A stretch of 64,000 nt of DNA. It comes from Holdemanella sp. MSK.7.32. GTDB lineage: Bacteria > Bacillota_I > Bacilli_A > Erysipelotrichales > Erysipelotrichaceae. Positions 37,005-47,142 of the stretch are shown here, piece after piece. Below the pieces are notes generated by a model. The model was given only the letters and a program-made list of their open reading frames with translations. It searched no databases and was not told where the DNA came from. Each line of letters begins with the position of its first letter. The first letter of the stretch is position 1. The stretch covers positions 1-64,000 of the forward strand of contig NZ_JANFYN010000005.1 of assembly GCF_024460475.1 (NCBI RefSeq), in the 5' to 3' direction. Both the position numbers and the translations under genes were made by a program.

Positions 37005-40000
37005 ATGAATTTTGAAATCGAACACGATGCCTGCGGTATTGGTACCGTAGTCCAAATCGATGGTAAACAAAGCTATGATGTCTTAGACAAAGCATTGCAC
37101 ATTGTAGAAAAACTTGAACACCGTGCAGGAAAAGATGCCAGCGGTAAAGTGGGTGATGGAGTTGGTATTCTCCTTCAAATCAGTGATGACTTTTTTCGTA
37201 AAACATTAAAGAAAGACAACATTAAACTACCCGAACACTATGGTGTCGGTATGTTTTTCTTGCCAAGAAATAGACTGCTTTTAAACCAACACAAAAAAAT
37301 GTTTGAAAAACTTGTCGAACAAGAAGGATGCGCATTCATTACTTGGCGAAAAGTTCCATGTGACGAATCCATCCTAGGCCAAAAAGCCAAAGATTGTATG
37401 CCTAGCATTTACCAAGCTTTTGTCCAAGGCGATACAGATCTAGAACAAAAACTATATGTGATTCGACGCGAATTTGAAAAGAGTTGTAAAGAAACCTATG
37501 TGGCCTCATTAAGCAGTCGTACCATTGTTTATAAAGGAATGTTTCTCGTTTCTCAATTAAGAAAATTCTATTTAGATTTACAAGATGAAAACTATAAGTC
37601 TGCGATTGCGATCGTACACTCACGTTTTTCTACCAATACAACACCATCTTGGCAAAGAGCGCATCCAAACCGTTATATTGCCCACAATGGTGAAATCAAT
37701 ACCATCCGTGCCAACGTCAATAAGATGTTAGCACGTGAAGAGAGTATGCATTCAAAATTCTTGGATGAAAATTCAAATAAGATCTTACCCATCATCAATA
37801 CTTCGGGTTCCGATTCTGCCATGTTAGATAACGCCCTAGAATTTTTAGTCATGAATGGCATGCCACTTGAAAAAGCTGTTATGATCTTGATTCCAGAACC
37901 ATGGAAACACCAAACCATGGATCAAAAGAAGAAAGATTTCTACCACTACTATGCCACAATGATGGAACCATGGGATGGTCCAGCCGCTATTTTATTTAGT
38001 GATGGACAAAAAGTCGGAGCCGTTTTAGATCGTAATGGACTTCGACCAAGTCGTTACTACCTAACAAGCGACAACATGTTGATTTTATCAAGTGAAGTGG
38101 GTGTATTGGATATTGATGAAAAGAAAATCGTAAAAAAATCAAGACTTGAACCCGGTAAGATGTTACTTGTGGATACAAAGAAAAAGAAATTGATTGAAGA
38201 CTATGATCTTAAAAATGAATATGCCTCTTCAAATCCATATGGAGAATGGTTAGATAACCACTTATTATACCTGAAAGATCTACCAGCTCCTGATAAAAAA
38301 ACACACATCCACTCGCAACATGAAAGGGATATTCTTTATAAAGTCTTCGGCTATACCTATGAAGATGTAAAAGATATTATTTTACCAATGGCCCGCGTCA
38401 AACTTGAACCAACAAGTGCGATGGGTACCGATATTCCTTTGGCAATTTATTCCCAAAATCATTTAAGTTTATTCCATTACTTTAAACAACTCTTCGCCCA
38501 AGTAACCAACCCACCCATTGATTCTTTACGTGAAGAAGTTGTCACAGATACAACCATCTATATTGGTAGTGATGGAAACCTACTTCAGGATAAATCCGAC
38601 AACTGTACCGTCTTAGAGGTCAACAATCCCATTCTAACATCACGCGATATGGATAAGATTCGTCAATTAAATCAGACAGGATTTAAAAATGAAACGATTT
38701 CTCTATTATTCTATCGTGGCACATCGTTAAAAGAAGCATTAGATAACTTATTTATTGAATGTGATAAAGCCTATCGAAATGGATCCAACATTTTGATTCT
38801 ATCCGATAAAGGTGTCGATGAAGGTCACATGGCCATTCCTAGTCTTTTAGCTGTGTCTGCCTTAGAACAACACTTAGTTAAGACGAAAAAGAAAACCGAT
38901 GTATCCATCATTCTAGAAAGTGGTGAACCAAGAGATGTTCATCAATTCGCAACGATTTTAGGCTATGGTGCAACCGCCATCTATCCATATTTAGCGCATG
39001 AATGCATTGAAGAAATGATTCAATTAAATATGTTAGATAAAGAAGTCAACATTGCGATTGATGACTATAATGAAGCCATTTTAAAAGGCATCGTTAAGAT
39101 TGCCGCTAAAATGGGTATTTCGACTCTTCAATCGTATCAAGGCGCCCAAATCTTTGAGGCCATTGGAATCTCTAAAGATGTCATCGATACCTACTTCACA
39201 AACACCATTAGTGAAGTGGAAGGCATTACTTTAGAAGACATTGAAAAAGATTTGATCTATCATCATGATCGTGCTTATGATCCATTAGGACTTACAACCG
39301 ATACAAGTCTAGATTCCATTGGATTCCATAAACTTAGAAAGGGTGATGGAAAAGAAGATCACTTATATTCTCCTGAAACCATTGTGAAACTTCAAAGAGC
39401 TACACAAACCAATGACTACGATTTATTTAAAGAATATTCGAATGAATTGAATTCAAACCATCAAAAGCACCATTTAAGAAGTCAATTACACTTTAAAAAG
39501 ACAAGAAATTCAATCCCATTATCGGAAGTGGAAAGTGAATACGAAATCGTAAAACGCTTTAAGACAGGTGCCATGAGCTATGGTTCTATCTCTGAAGAAG
39601 CCCATACATGTATGGCCATCGCCATGAATCGATTGGGTGGTAAATCCAATTCGGGTGAAGGTGGCGAAAAACCAGAACGTTTAGGTACCGAAAAGAATTC
39701 CGCTATTAAACAAGTGGCGAGTGGGCGTTTTGGCGTCACCGAAGAATACTTAGTCAGTGCCAAAGAAATTCAAATCAAGATGGCACAAGGCGCAAAACCA
39801 GGTGAAGGTGGACACTTGCCAGGCAAAAAAGTCTATCCATGGATTGCGAAAACTCGATATTCAACGCCAGGCGTATCTTTGATTTCCCCTCCTCCTCACC
39901 ACGACATCTATTCCATTGAAGACTTAGCCCAATTGATCTACGACTTAAAGAATGCCAACCCAAAAGCTCGAATCAGTGTTAAGCTTGTAAGTGAAGCCGG

Positions 40001-41444
40001 TGTAGGTACGATTGCCTCTGGTGTAGCCAAAGCCGGAGCTACCGTTGTCTTAATTTCTGGTTATGATGGGGGTACAGGTGCTGCTTCCCAAAGCAGTATT
40101 CATCATGCGGGTCTTCCATGGGAATTAGGTTTAGCTCAAGCTCACCAAAACTTAGTCGAGAACGGTTTAAGAAGTCGTGTTTTAATTGAAACTGACGGTA
40201 AGTTAATGACAGGAAAAGATGTTGCGATCGCATGCTTACTTGGAGCGGAAGAATTTGGCTTTGCGACTGCACCACTTGTTACTATGGGATGTATGATGAT
40301 GCGTGTATGTAATCTAGATACTTGTCCTTTTGGTGTGGCTACACAAAACCAAAAATTAAGAAAGCGTTTCAAAGGAAAACCAGAATATGTCATGAATTTC
40401 ATGTTGTTTATTGCGCGTGAATTAAGAGAAATCATGGCTGAGCTTGGCTATCACACAATCAATGAAATGGTGGGCCATACGGACAATCTAGAAGTGGATG
40501 AAGATGCGAATATGGATTACTCTAACATTTTAATGACACCTTACAATATTCATTATGAGCCAAAAGATACATACGATTTTGAACTTGAAAAAACGGTAGA
40601 TATGAAGACATTGCTTCCTAAGTTTGAGCCTTATTTCAATGGGAAAAAGCCTCATGCTGAAACAATCTCAATTTCAAGTACAGACCGTACAGTCGGAACG
40701 ATTTTATCCAGTGTAGTCACAAAACAATTTAATAACACTCTACAAGACGATACATATACTGTTCATTGTAACGGTGGGGCTGGACAATCTTTTGGTGCCT
40801 TTGTACAAAAAGGAATCACATTAGATGTTCATGGTGATGCCAATGACTACTTTGGTAAGGGCTTGTCTGGTGGTAAATTGATTATTCAGCCAAAAAATGA
40901 AGCAAAATTTAAGCCAAATGAAAACGTCATTATTGGTAATGTGGCCTTATATGGTGCTACTAGTGGTGAAGCCTATATTCGTGGTATGGCCGGTGAGCGT
41001 TTTGCGGTACGTAACTCAGGAGCAAGTGCTGTAGTCGAAGGTGTTGGTGATCATGGACTTGAATATATGACAGGTGGTACCGTTGTGATTTTAGGTCAAA
41101 CTGGTAAAAACTTAGCAGCCGGCATGTCTGGTGGTATTGCGTATATTTATGATCCTAACCATGATTTATATACGCGTTTAAATAAACAATTAGTCAATAC
41201 GTATGAAGTAAGTGGTAAAGCGGATATTGAAACATTAACGCAATTATTAAAGAATCACTACAAATATACAAATTCAGATGTTGCAGAAAAGATTTTATCA
41301 AATCTTAATCATGAATTATCCAACTTTAAAAAGATCGTACCTAAAGATTATGAAAAGATCACAACATTGATTCAAGAATTAAAGGCCAAAGGCTATCATG
41401 ATGATGAAGCCAGCCTAATGGCTTTTGAACAAGTACATGCTTAG
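37005..41444 (+). CDS. gltB: Glutamate synthase large subunit
   Basis: The 1479-residue protein makes glutamate from glutamine and 2-oxoglutarate with GltD. The N-terminal class II amidotransferase has Cys10 near the start (EHDACGIG), after a short propeptide. A central domain follows, then the FMN-binding synthase domain with SGEGGEKPER and PGEGGHLPG, and the 3Fe-4S site CMMMRVCNLDTCPFG (C-x5-C-x4-C). The C-terminal GXGXG beta-helix holds repeats such as GGAGQSFGAF and GNVALYGATSGEAYIRG. Length and order match the family. It lies between asnB and gltD with gaps of 16 and 15 bp. Confidence 0.97.
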   Translation: MNFEIEHDACGIGTVVQIDGKQSYDVLDKALHIVEKLEHRAGKDASGKVGDGVGILLQISDDFFRKTLKKDNIKLPEHYGVGMFFLPRNRLLLNQHKKMFEKLVEQEGCAFITWRKVPCDESILGQKAKDCMPSIYQAFVQGDTDLEQKLYVIRREFEKSCKETYVASLSSRTIVYKGMFLVSQLRKFYLDLQDENYKSAIAIVHSRFSTNTTPSWQRAHPNRYIAHNGEINTIRANVNKMLAREESMHSKFLDENSNKILPIINTSGSDSAMLDNALEFLVMNGMPLEKAVMILIPEPWKHQTMDQKKKDFYHYYATMMEPWDGPAAILFSDGQKVGAVLDRNGLRPSRYYLTSDNMLILSSEVGVLDIDEKKIVKKSRLEPGKMLLVDTKKKKLIEDYDLKNEYASSNPYGEWLDNHLLYLKDLPAPDKKTHIHSQHERDILYKVFGYTYEDVKDIILPMARVKLEPTSAMGTDIPLAIYSQNHLSLFHYFKQLFAQVTNPPIDSLREEVVTDTTIYIGSDGNLLQDKSDNCTVLEVNNPILTSRDMDKIRQLNQTGFKNETISLLFYRGTSLKEALDNLFIECDKAYRNGSNILILSDKGVDEGHMAIPSLLAVSALEQHLVKTKKKTDVSIILESGEPRDVHQFATILGYGATAIYPYLAHECIEEMIQLNMLDKEVNIAIDDYNEAILKGIVKIAAKMGISTLQSYQGAQIFEAIGISKDVIDTYFTNTISEVEGITLEDIEKDLIYHHDRAYDPLGLTTDTSLDSIGFHKLRKGDGKEDHLYSPETIVKLQRATQTNDYDLFKEYSNELNSNHQKHHLRSQLHFKKTRNSIPLSEVESEYEIVKRFKTGAMSYGSISEEAHTCMAIAMNRLGGKSNSGEGGEKPERLGTEKNSAIKQVASGRFGVTEEYLVSAKEIQIKMAQGAKPGEGGHLPGKKVYPWIAKTRYSTPGVSLISPPPHHDIYSIEDLAQLIYDLKNANPKARISVKLVSEAGVGTIASGVAKAGATVVLISGYDGGTGAASQSSIHHAGLPWELGLAQAHQNLVENGLRSRVLIETDGKLMTGKDVAIACLLGAEEFGFATAPLVTMGCMMMRVCNLDTCPFGVATQNQKLRKRFKGKPEYVMNFMLFIARELREIMAELGYHTINEMVGHTDNLEVDEDANMDYSNILMTPYNIHYEPKDTYDFELEKTVDMKTLLPKFEPYFNGKKPHAETISISSTDRTVGTILSSVVTKQFNNTLQDDTYTVHCNGGAGQSFGAFVQKGITLDVHGDANDYFGKGLSGGKLIIQPKNEAKFKPNENVIIGNVALYGATSGEAYIRGMAGERFAVRNSGASAVVEGVGDHGLEYMTGGTVVILGQTGKNLAAGMSGGIAYIYDPNHDLYTRLNKQLVNTYEVSGKADIETLTQLLKNHYKYTNSDVAEKILSNLNHELSNFKKIVPKDYEKITTLIQELKAKGYHDDEASLMAFEQVHA

Positions 41445-41459
41445 AAAGGATGAAAGATT

Positions 41460-42914
41460 ATGGGAAAACCAACAGGATTTTTAGAATATGAAAGACAAGA
41501 AAACGAGGCCATCCAACCTCTTTCTCGTATCACAAACTTTAATGAATTTCATCCTTTTTTAGATGAAGAAACAAGACGTAAACAAGGTGCGCGCTGCATG
41601 AATTGTGGCGTTCCCTTTTGTCAGTCAGCTATTAAGTTAAAAAACATGGTGACAGGCTGCCCATTACATAACTTAATTCCAGAATGGAATGATGAAATCT
41701 ATAATGGCAACGACAAAAGAGCGTTATCCAGATTATTAAAAACCAATCCATTCCCTGAATTTACCGGTCGCGTATGCCCTGCTCTTTGTGAAAAGGCTTG
41801 TTTGAATGGTTTAGACCAAGAACCAGTCACAATCAAAGAAAATGAATTGTATACGATTGAAACAGCCTATACGAACAAATGGATGACACCTTATGTTCCT
41901 AGTGTGCGCTCCGATAAAAAGGTCGCCATCATTGGTTCAGGACCTGCAGGACTTGCCCTTGCGCATGATTTAAATCGAAGAGGTCATTCTGTGACAGTCT
42001 TTGAAAAAGAAGATCGTATTGGTGGTTTATTGATGTATGGCATTCCAAATATGAAGCTTGAACAGAAAGTCATTCAAAGAAGATTAGAAATACTTACAGA
42101 AGAAGGAATCATTTTTAAAACCAATGTGAATGTAGGTAAAGACATCACCAAAAAGGAATTGGAAAAAGAATATGATGCGATTGTCTTTGCGACTGGATCT
42201 AAAAAGGCTCGTGATCTAAATGTAAAGAATCGTGATTGTTCAGGCATTTATTTTGCGGTGGACTATCTTACAAAGGCCACGAAACATTTGTTGGATAACA
42301 CAGAAGAAATTTCTGCCAAATATAAACATGTTGTGATTGTCGGTGGTGGAGATACTGGAAATGATTGTGTTGGTACAAGCATTCGTCAGGGTTGTGCAAG
42401 TGTTGTTCAAATTGAAATGATGCCTAAAGCACCGGATGAAAGACTTCAAAGTAATCCTTGGCCCGAATGGCCAAAGATCTGTAAGACAGATTATGGTCAA
42501 GAAGAAGCGATTGCCGTCTTTAAAAAGGATCCTCGCATCTACGAAACAACAGTTAAGGAATGTATTTTAGATGAAAAGAAAAATCTAAAACAGATCAAGA
42601 CGGTAAAAGTCCACTTTAACAATGGTAAGCTTGAAGAAGTAAATGGTTCCGAACAAATTTTAGACTGTGATTTATTATTGATTGCGGCTGGTTTTATTGG
42701 TGTTGAAGATGATTTAAAGAAGAGCTTTAAATTGGAAACTTCACAAAGAAATACGATTGTGACACAACCAAATTCTTATCAAGTCAAAGACAAATATTTT
42801 ACAGCTGGAGATTGTCATAGAGGTCAATCCTTAGTTGTATGGGCTATTCATGAAGGTAAAGAGTGTGCTAAAGAAGTGGATACGTATTTAATGGGTTACA
42901 CAAATATGGAATAA
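41460..42914 (+). CDS. gltD: Glutamate synthase small subunit
   Basis: The 484-residue NADPH-oxidising subunit passes electrons to GltB. N-terminal Cys clusters for 4Fe-4S centres are CMNCGVPFCQ, CPLHNLIPEW and CPALCEKAC. The FAD site is IIGSGPAGLALAHDLNRRG, the NADPH site is IVGGGDTGNDCVG, and the C-terminal FAD segment is FTAGDCHRGQSLVVWAI. It is the last gene of the GSIII-asnB-gltBD cluster. I see no terminator immediately after it. Confidence 0.96.
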   Translation: MGKPTGFLEYERQENEAIQPLSRITNFNEFHPFLDEETRRKQGARCMNCGVPFCQSAIKLKNMVTGCPLHNLIPEWNDEIYNGNDKRALSRLLKTNPFPEFTGRVCPALCEKACLNGLDQEPVTIKENELYTIETAYTNKWMTPYVPSVRSDKKVAIIGSGPAGLALAHDLNRRGHSVTVFEKEDRIGGLLMYGIPNMKLEQKVIQRRLEILTEEGIIFKTNVNVGKDITKKELEKEYDAIVFATGSKKARDLNVKNRDCSGIYFAVDYLTKATKHLLDNTEEISAKYKHVVIVGGGDTGNDCVGTSIRQGCASVVQIEMMPKAPDERLQSNPWPEWPKICKTDYGQEEAIAVFKKDPRIYETTVKECILDEKKNLKQIKTVKVHFNNGKLEEVNGSEQILDCDLLLIAAGFIGVEDDLKKSFKLETSQRNTIVTQPNSYQVKDKYFTAGDCHRGQSLVVWAIHEGKECAKEVDTYLMGYTNME

Positions 42915-42975
42915 TTTAAAGTTCATTTAAGCTTATTGCGATATCCTTGTATTGTAAATAAGGAGGTACAAGGAC

Positions 42976-43971
42976 ATGAAAAATGAAATGCCAAAAATTC
43001 CAAATTCAAATCATAAATTATTAAAGAAAGGTACAAAGCTTGTATTGAGTGCGGCCACATTTGGTGTAGTTGCGGCCGGAAGTTTTCAAGGTGTCAACTA
43101 TGTGGTTGATAACTATAATAAACAAAATACAACGGTTCAAAGTACAAATGTTGTGAAGACTTCAAGTTCGACTACATCCACAATAAGTGAAGTAGCTAAA
43201 AATTGTATGCCAAGCATTGTATCGATTACCAATGTTTCAGTATCGGATGTACAAAATTATTTCAGTATGTATGGAAATAACTCAAGAAGCAATCCGTTTA
43301 CGCAACAAGAAAGTACAAGTGTAGGTAGTGGTGTGATCATCAATAAAAAGAATGGTGAAATCGATATTTTGACAAACTATCATGTTATTGAAAATGCCAA
43401 GACCTTGACTTGTACATTAGCGGATAATACAAATGTTGAAGCTACAGTAAAAGGTGTAGACGAAGATCGTGACTTAGCTGTGATTTCCATCAAAACGAAA
43501 GATTTAAGTTCAGATACTTTAAAACAAATTGCGATTGCGACAATTGGAGACAGCGACAAACTACAAGTCGGTGAACAAGTCGTAGCGATTGGTAATGCAT
43601 TAGGTTATGGTCAAAGTGTTACAACGGGTATTGTATCGGCTACAAATCGTAGTGTTTCAACAAGTTCAGATACAGACAAATCACAATCGTATATTCAAAC
43701 CGATGCAGCTATTAACCCAGGTAACTCAGGTGGAGCATTATTGAATATGAGTGGTGAATTGATTGGCATCAACTCAGCCAAATTAAGTGATACGGATGTA
43801 GAAGGTATGGGCTATGCGATTGCGATCAGCGATGTCAAAGATTCAATCAACACAATGCTTCAAGGAAAAGATGTAAGTACATCAAGCAATACACCTTCTT
43901 CTTCATATTATCAACAAAATAATGAAGATGATGAAAATGATTCTACATTTCCATTCGATTTTTGGAACTAA
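42976..43971 (+). CDS. HtrA/DegP-like trypsin-type serine protease without PDZ domain
   Basis: The 331-residue protein has an N-terminal membrane anchor at about residues 20-42 and a Ser/Thr-rich linker to residue 72, then a trypsin-like domain with His136 (LTNYHVIE), Asp166 (DEDRDLAVI) and Ser251 (INPGNSGGAL). The C terminus ends in a low-complexity Ser, Asn and acidic tail where HtrA proteins normally carry a PDZ domain. It is likely an extracytoplasmic quality-control protease. The start follows AAGGAGG. It is transcribed alone and closed by a terminator. Confidence 0.9.
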   Translation: MKNEMPKIPNSNHKLLKKGTKLVLSAATFGVVAAGSFQGVNYVVDNYNKQNTTVQSTNVVKTSSSTTSTISEVAKNCMPSIVSITNVSVSDVQNYFSMYGNNSRSNPFTQQESTSVGSGVIINKKNGEIDILTNYHVIENAKTLTCTLADNTNVEATVKGVDEDRDLAVISIKTKDLSSDTLKQIAIATIGDSDKLQVGEQVVAIGNALGYGQSVTTGIVSATNRSVSTSSDTDKSQSYIQTDAAINPGNSGGALLNMSGELIGINSAKLSDTDVEGMGYAIAISDVKDSINTMLQGKDVSTSSNTPSSSYYQQNNEDDENDSTFPFDFWN

Positions 43972-43999
43972 AACAGGGACTTGATTCCTGTTTTTTTTT
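43971..43999 (+). terminator. Terminator of the HtrA-like gene
   Basis: AACAGG and CCTGTT pair across a short loop and are followed by a run of T residues. Confidence 0.85.
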
Positions 44000-44120
44000 A
44001 TTGTAAACTATTAAAGATGTTTTTTTGTGGATATGGATCTAAGGACCATAATCTATGTATGAAGGCATCCATTTGATTAGTTACATCGTATTCTTAAAAG
44101 AAACGAAAGTAGGAGGAAAT

Positions 44121-44756
44121 ATGAACAAATCAAAACTATCAGTACGCCAGATGTGCGTGTTGGCTTTATTTTTAGCCATCGAAATCATCATGTATTTAAC
44201 ACCAATTGGATACTTACGTATCAACGCATTAAGTGTTACATTAATGCACGTGCCAGTTATTATTTTGGCTAGCACAATGGGACCTGCAGCCGGTGCTTTC
44301 TTAGGATTTGTATTTGGATGTACCTCAGTCATTGGAGCTACAATGACACCTGGAATCACAAGCTTTGTCTTCTCTCCATTTATCACAGTTGGTGGTATTT
44401 CTGGTAACTTCTTTAGTTTAGTTATAGCTTTAGTTCCACGTATTTTATTAGGTGTGATTGCTGGTTATGTATTTAAATTTGCGAAAAAATACGCAAAGAA
44501 TACGCCAGTCGCTGCAGGTATTGCAGCCGCTGTTGCGACAGTATGCCATACAATCATGGTATTAGGATTGATCGTTATCTTATTCGGTCCTCAATACTCA
44601 CAAGCTTTAGGCATTAGCCAAGCTGCATTGAACGGTGTTATGGCTGGTGTCATCGGAACAAATATGATTCCTGAAGTCATCGTAGCCGTTGTTTCAAACA
44701 TGGCTTTAGCGACTGCATTAAGTTCAAGATACGTTGGAATTGCACAACAAGCATAG
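44121..44756 (+). CDS. ECF transporter S component
   Basis: The 211-residue hydrophobic protein has about six membrane helices and resembles ECF-type vitamin-uptake substrate-binding subunits, with TPIGYLRINALSVTLMHVPVIIL and TMGPAAGAFLGFVFG near the N terminus. It should pair with a shared EcfA/EcfT energising module that is not in this window. The vitamin cannot be read from the sequence; pantothenate-type and other S components are alternatives. I chose the ATG at 44121, behind AGTAGGAGG; a frame extension to 44055 lies in the leader. A terminator follows. Confidence 0.82.
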   Translation: MNKSKLSVRQMCVLALFLAIEIIMYLTPIGYLRINALSVTLMHVPVIILASTMGPAAGAFLGFVFGCTSVIGATMTPGITSFVFSPFITVGGISGNFFSLVIALVPRILLGVIAGYVFKFAKKYAKNTPVAAGIAAAVATVCHTIMVLGLIVILFGPQYSQALGISQAALNGVMAGVIGTNMIPEVIVAVVSNMALATALSSRYVGIAQQA

Positions 44757-44762
44757 TCAATG

Positions 44763-44795
44763 AATAGTGTAACTTTGGTTGCACTATTTTTTTTA
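44763..44795 (+). terminator. Terminator of the ECF S component gene
   Basis: ATAGTGTAAC and GTTGCACTAT form a near-perfect ten-base stem followed by seven or more T residues. Confidence 0.88.
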
Positions 44796-44824
44796 TTTGG
44801 TTTATAATTACCTAGGTGATAAAA

Positions 44825-45370
44825 ATGGATTTAAATTGGAAATTAAATAAAACAGAACATATTGTACAAGATGAATGGATCGACTTTCGTAAAGAATCTT
44901 TTATCCTTCCAGATGGAAAGGAATTCTCCCCTTTCTATAACTATTCAAGAAGAAACTTTGTCGTGATTATCGCAAGAACAAAAGATGATAAGTATATAAC
45001 AGTTCGTCAATTTAGACATGGACTTAAATCTGTAACCACTGAATTTTGTGCCGGTGGCATTGAGGGTGATGAAAAAGACAGTGCATTACTTGCAGCCAAA
45101 CGTGAATTACAAGAAGAAACAGGCTACGTTTCAGATCACTGGAAACATATTTATACAATTCCTAGTAATCCTACAATAGCGGATAATTATGCGTATTTAT
45201 ATTATGCCGATGATTGTGAAAAAGTATCGAAGCAGCATCTAGATTCGACAGAATTTTTAGAAGTCAAAGAATATACAGAAGATGAAATCAATGATTTAAT
45301 TAAAAACAACGAATTTGTTCAACCAATTCATCTAATGGGTTGGCTAATGGTGAAAAAAGGCGTATTATAG
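44825..45370 (+). CDS. Nudix hydrolase (ADP-ribose pyrophosphatase-like)
   Basis: The 181-residue protein has a Nudix box GGIEGDEKDSALLAAKRELQEETG near residues 76-99, with the core REL-x-EE-x-G intact and a spacing one residue longer than the strict consensus. The upstream VRQFRHGL and the GxxE segment recall ADP-ribose pyrophosphatases. The substrate is a nucleoside diphosphate derivative by family. The ATG at 44825 follows TAGGTG; a GTG at 44816 is in frame. The HU gene follows after 23 bp and may share the transcript. Confidence 0.88.
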   Translation: MDLNWKLNKTEHIVQDEWIDFRKESFILPDGKEFSPFYNYSRRNFVVIIARTKDDKYITVRQFRHGLKSVTTEFCAGGIEGDEKDSALLAAKRELQEETGYVSDHWKHIYTIPSNPTIADNYAYLYYADDCEKVSKQHLDSTEFLEVKEYTEDEINDLIKNNEFVQPIHLMGWLMVKKGVL

Positions 45371-45393
45371 GGATATAAAGGAGACTTATAAAC

Positions 45394-45678
45394 ATGGAAA
45401 AATTAACTAAAAAGGACATCATTTCAAACATTGCCGAAGATTCTCACTTATCTAAAAAGGACATCACTGAAGTTGTTGACTTGGCATTAACACAAATCTT
45501 TGAAGGTTTAAGTGAAGGAAAAACGGTGGATCTTGCAGGATTTGGAAAATTTGAAATCACTGAAAGAAAAGCTAGAGAAGGATTCAATCCTCTAACGAAA
45601 GAAAAGATTCAAATTGAAGCTAGCAAATCTGTTAAGTTCAAAGTTGCCAAAGCTCTAAAAGAAGCCGTAAATAAATAA
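45394..45678 (+). CDS. hup: HU family DNA-binding protein
   Basis: The 94-residue histone-like protein binds and bends DNA as a dimer. It has the HU/IHF layout: N-terminal helices (LTKKDIISNIAEDSHLSKKDITEVV), VDLAGFGKFEI, and the beta-arm region KAREGFNPLTKEKIQIEASKSVKFKVAKAL. The arm is intact. The ribosome binding site is AAAGGAG. A bidirectional terminator separates it from the diguanylate cyclase gene. Confidence 0.95.
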   Translation: MEKLTKKDIISNIAEDSHLSKKDITEVVDLALTQIFEGLSEGKTVDLAGFGKFEITERKAREGFNPLTKEKIQIEASKSVKFKVAKALKEAVNK

Positions 45679-45687
45679 TATCAAAAC

Positions 45688-45716
45688 AAAAAAGCATCCC
45701 TAGAGATGCTTTTTCA
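45688..45716. terminator. Bidirectional terminator
   Basis: AAAGCATC and GATGCTTT pair across a six-base loop, with T tracts on both strands. It serves the hup gene and the convergent GGDEF gene. Confidence 0.87.
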
Positions 45717-47084
45717 TTAGCTTCTTCCATCATTACAACTCGTTGTATAATAATCCTTTTTATTTTGATACATTCTTTCATCGGCTAATTTACTTATTTC
45801 TTGAACCGAATCAAAAGATTTTTCTGAAGACTTGACGACACCATACGATACAGATATCGAATTTGAGTACTTGCCATGCCAATCATGAACAGTCGCATCA
45901 AATACTTGTAATATAGAATCTAGATTAGAAACAGAATTTTGAATCCATACGACAAATTCATCTCCACCAATACGATAGATCTTTCCATAAGAGGCAAACG
46001 CAAACTTCATGCAGTTACTAGCCGCACAAATAAGCTCATCCCCAGCACTATGTCCAAGTGAATCATTGGCTTGTTTTAGACCGTTTAAGTCTAAAGATAT
46101 ATAAGCCCATTCCGTATTTAAATCTAACTTTTCCATATCCGAATCATACGCACGTCGATTGAAACATTTCGTCAGTCCATCCGTATTCGAAGTATACATA
46201 TATTTTTCTTTTTCATACTTCTCTTTTAATACTCTAGAAAGCATAAGAACAAGTAAGCATGAAGCTAAAGTTAAATAAATACCGACAATCAATATCGCTA
46301 CGATATTATTTTGAGAAAACATCGATTCAGATATGGATACAGATACATTATAATTTCCGTGTTTTCGAGTTATATATTGATAGTTTTTATTAGAAGTCAG
46401 AATCTTCTTCCCGATTTTATTTTTGTCAGTAGCTCCCTCAATTATATTCGTCTTTGAATTTACAACATAAATTTCCATTCCCTTATACACAGGCATATCA
46501 GCTACGACATTTGAAATTTGGTTTTGTTTCAACTCTTTTAAAAGACGCTTTGGCGTAATACCCACTTGAACCATATGCGTTTTAGATTCATTCCAAGTGA
46601 TCGCATACATCATCTCTTTAGCTTCGGCCGTATTTGGTGTTACATCCTGGCATAATGTTAAATCATAATTGTTTAACATTTGTTTAAAGAAAGCCATTTG
46701 TTCACCAGAATCAAAGCTATATCCAAAATATTTAGGTATTGAACCCGAATATATCGTTCCTGTTTCATCAATTAAATGAATTTCATCCACGGACATTAAA
46801 GATGCGATTTTTTGAAGTTCATCAATATCATATTCTACTTCCGGTTTAGCATCCACAATATAAGATATGGCCTTAGCACGAACTATATAATCATCTTTCA
46901 ATGATTTCACAAACCGCTCTTCACTCGACTCATTTTTATCAAGAACCGCAATCACACGATCCAATAATACATTGGATGTTGTTTGCGCATTCTTTTCATT
47001 TACATATCTTAATATACATGTTTCAAGAATCAGAGCGATGGCAACAATAGTGATTGAAAGCACTAATATTTTTCTTTTTCTCAT
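45717..47084 (-). CDS. Membrane diguanylate cyclase with extracytoplasmic sensor
   Basis: The 455-residue protein has an N-terminal membrane helix (about 6-25), an extracytoplasmic Cache-like sensor of about 230 residues, a second helix near 262-285 and a C-terminal GGDEF domain (TDGLTKCFNRRAYD, NDSLGHSAGDEL, YRIGGDEFVVW). The intact GGDEF motif predicts c-di-GMP synthesis. I see no RxxD inhibitory site just before the motif and no EAL domain. It is a single gene on the minus strand; the signal is unknown. Confidence 0.92.
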   Translation of the reverse strand: MRKRKILVLSITIVAIALILETCILRYVNEKNAQTTSNVLLDRVIAVLDKNESSEERFVKSLKDDYIVRAKAISYIVDAKPEVEYDIDELQKIASLMSVDEIHLIDETGTIYSGSIPKYFGYSFDSGEQMAFFKQMLNNYDLTLCQDVTPNTAEAKEMMYAITWNESKTHMVQVGITPKRLLKELKQNQISNVVADMPVYKGMEIYVVNSKTNIIEGATDKNKIGKKILTSNKNYQYITRKHGNYNVSVSISESMFSQNNIVAILIVGIYLTLASCLLVLMLSRVLKEKYEKEKYMYTSNTDGLTKCFNRRAYDSDMEKLDLNTEWAYISLDLNGLKQANDSLGHSAGDELICAASNCMKFAFASYGKIYRIGGDEFVVWIQNSVSNLDSILQVFDATVHDWHGKYSNSISVSYGVVKSSEKSFDSVQEISKLADERMYQNKKDYYTTSCNDGRS

Positions 47085-47109
47085 AATTACTATTTTAGGT
47101 TATATTTTT

Positions 47110-47142
47110 CAAAAATAAAAGTGGCATTTTTTATGCCACGAT
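47110..47142 (-). terminator. Terminator of the thi operon
   Basis: On the minus strand GTGGCAT-AAAAA-ATGCCAC is followed by TTTTATTTTT. The stem includes the last codons of thiE. Confidence 0.85.

Noticed and set aside
44000..44120. Possible vitamin riboswitch before the ECF S component
   Set aside because: The leader is short and I could not match it to any aptamer consensus or find a terminator/antiterminator pair.
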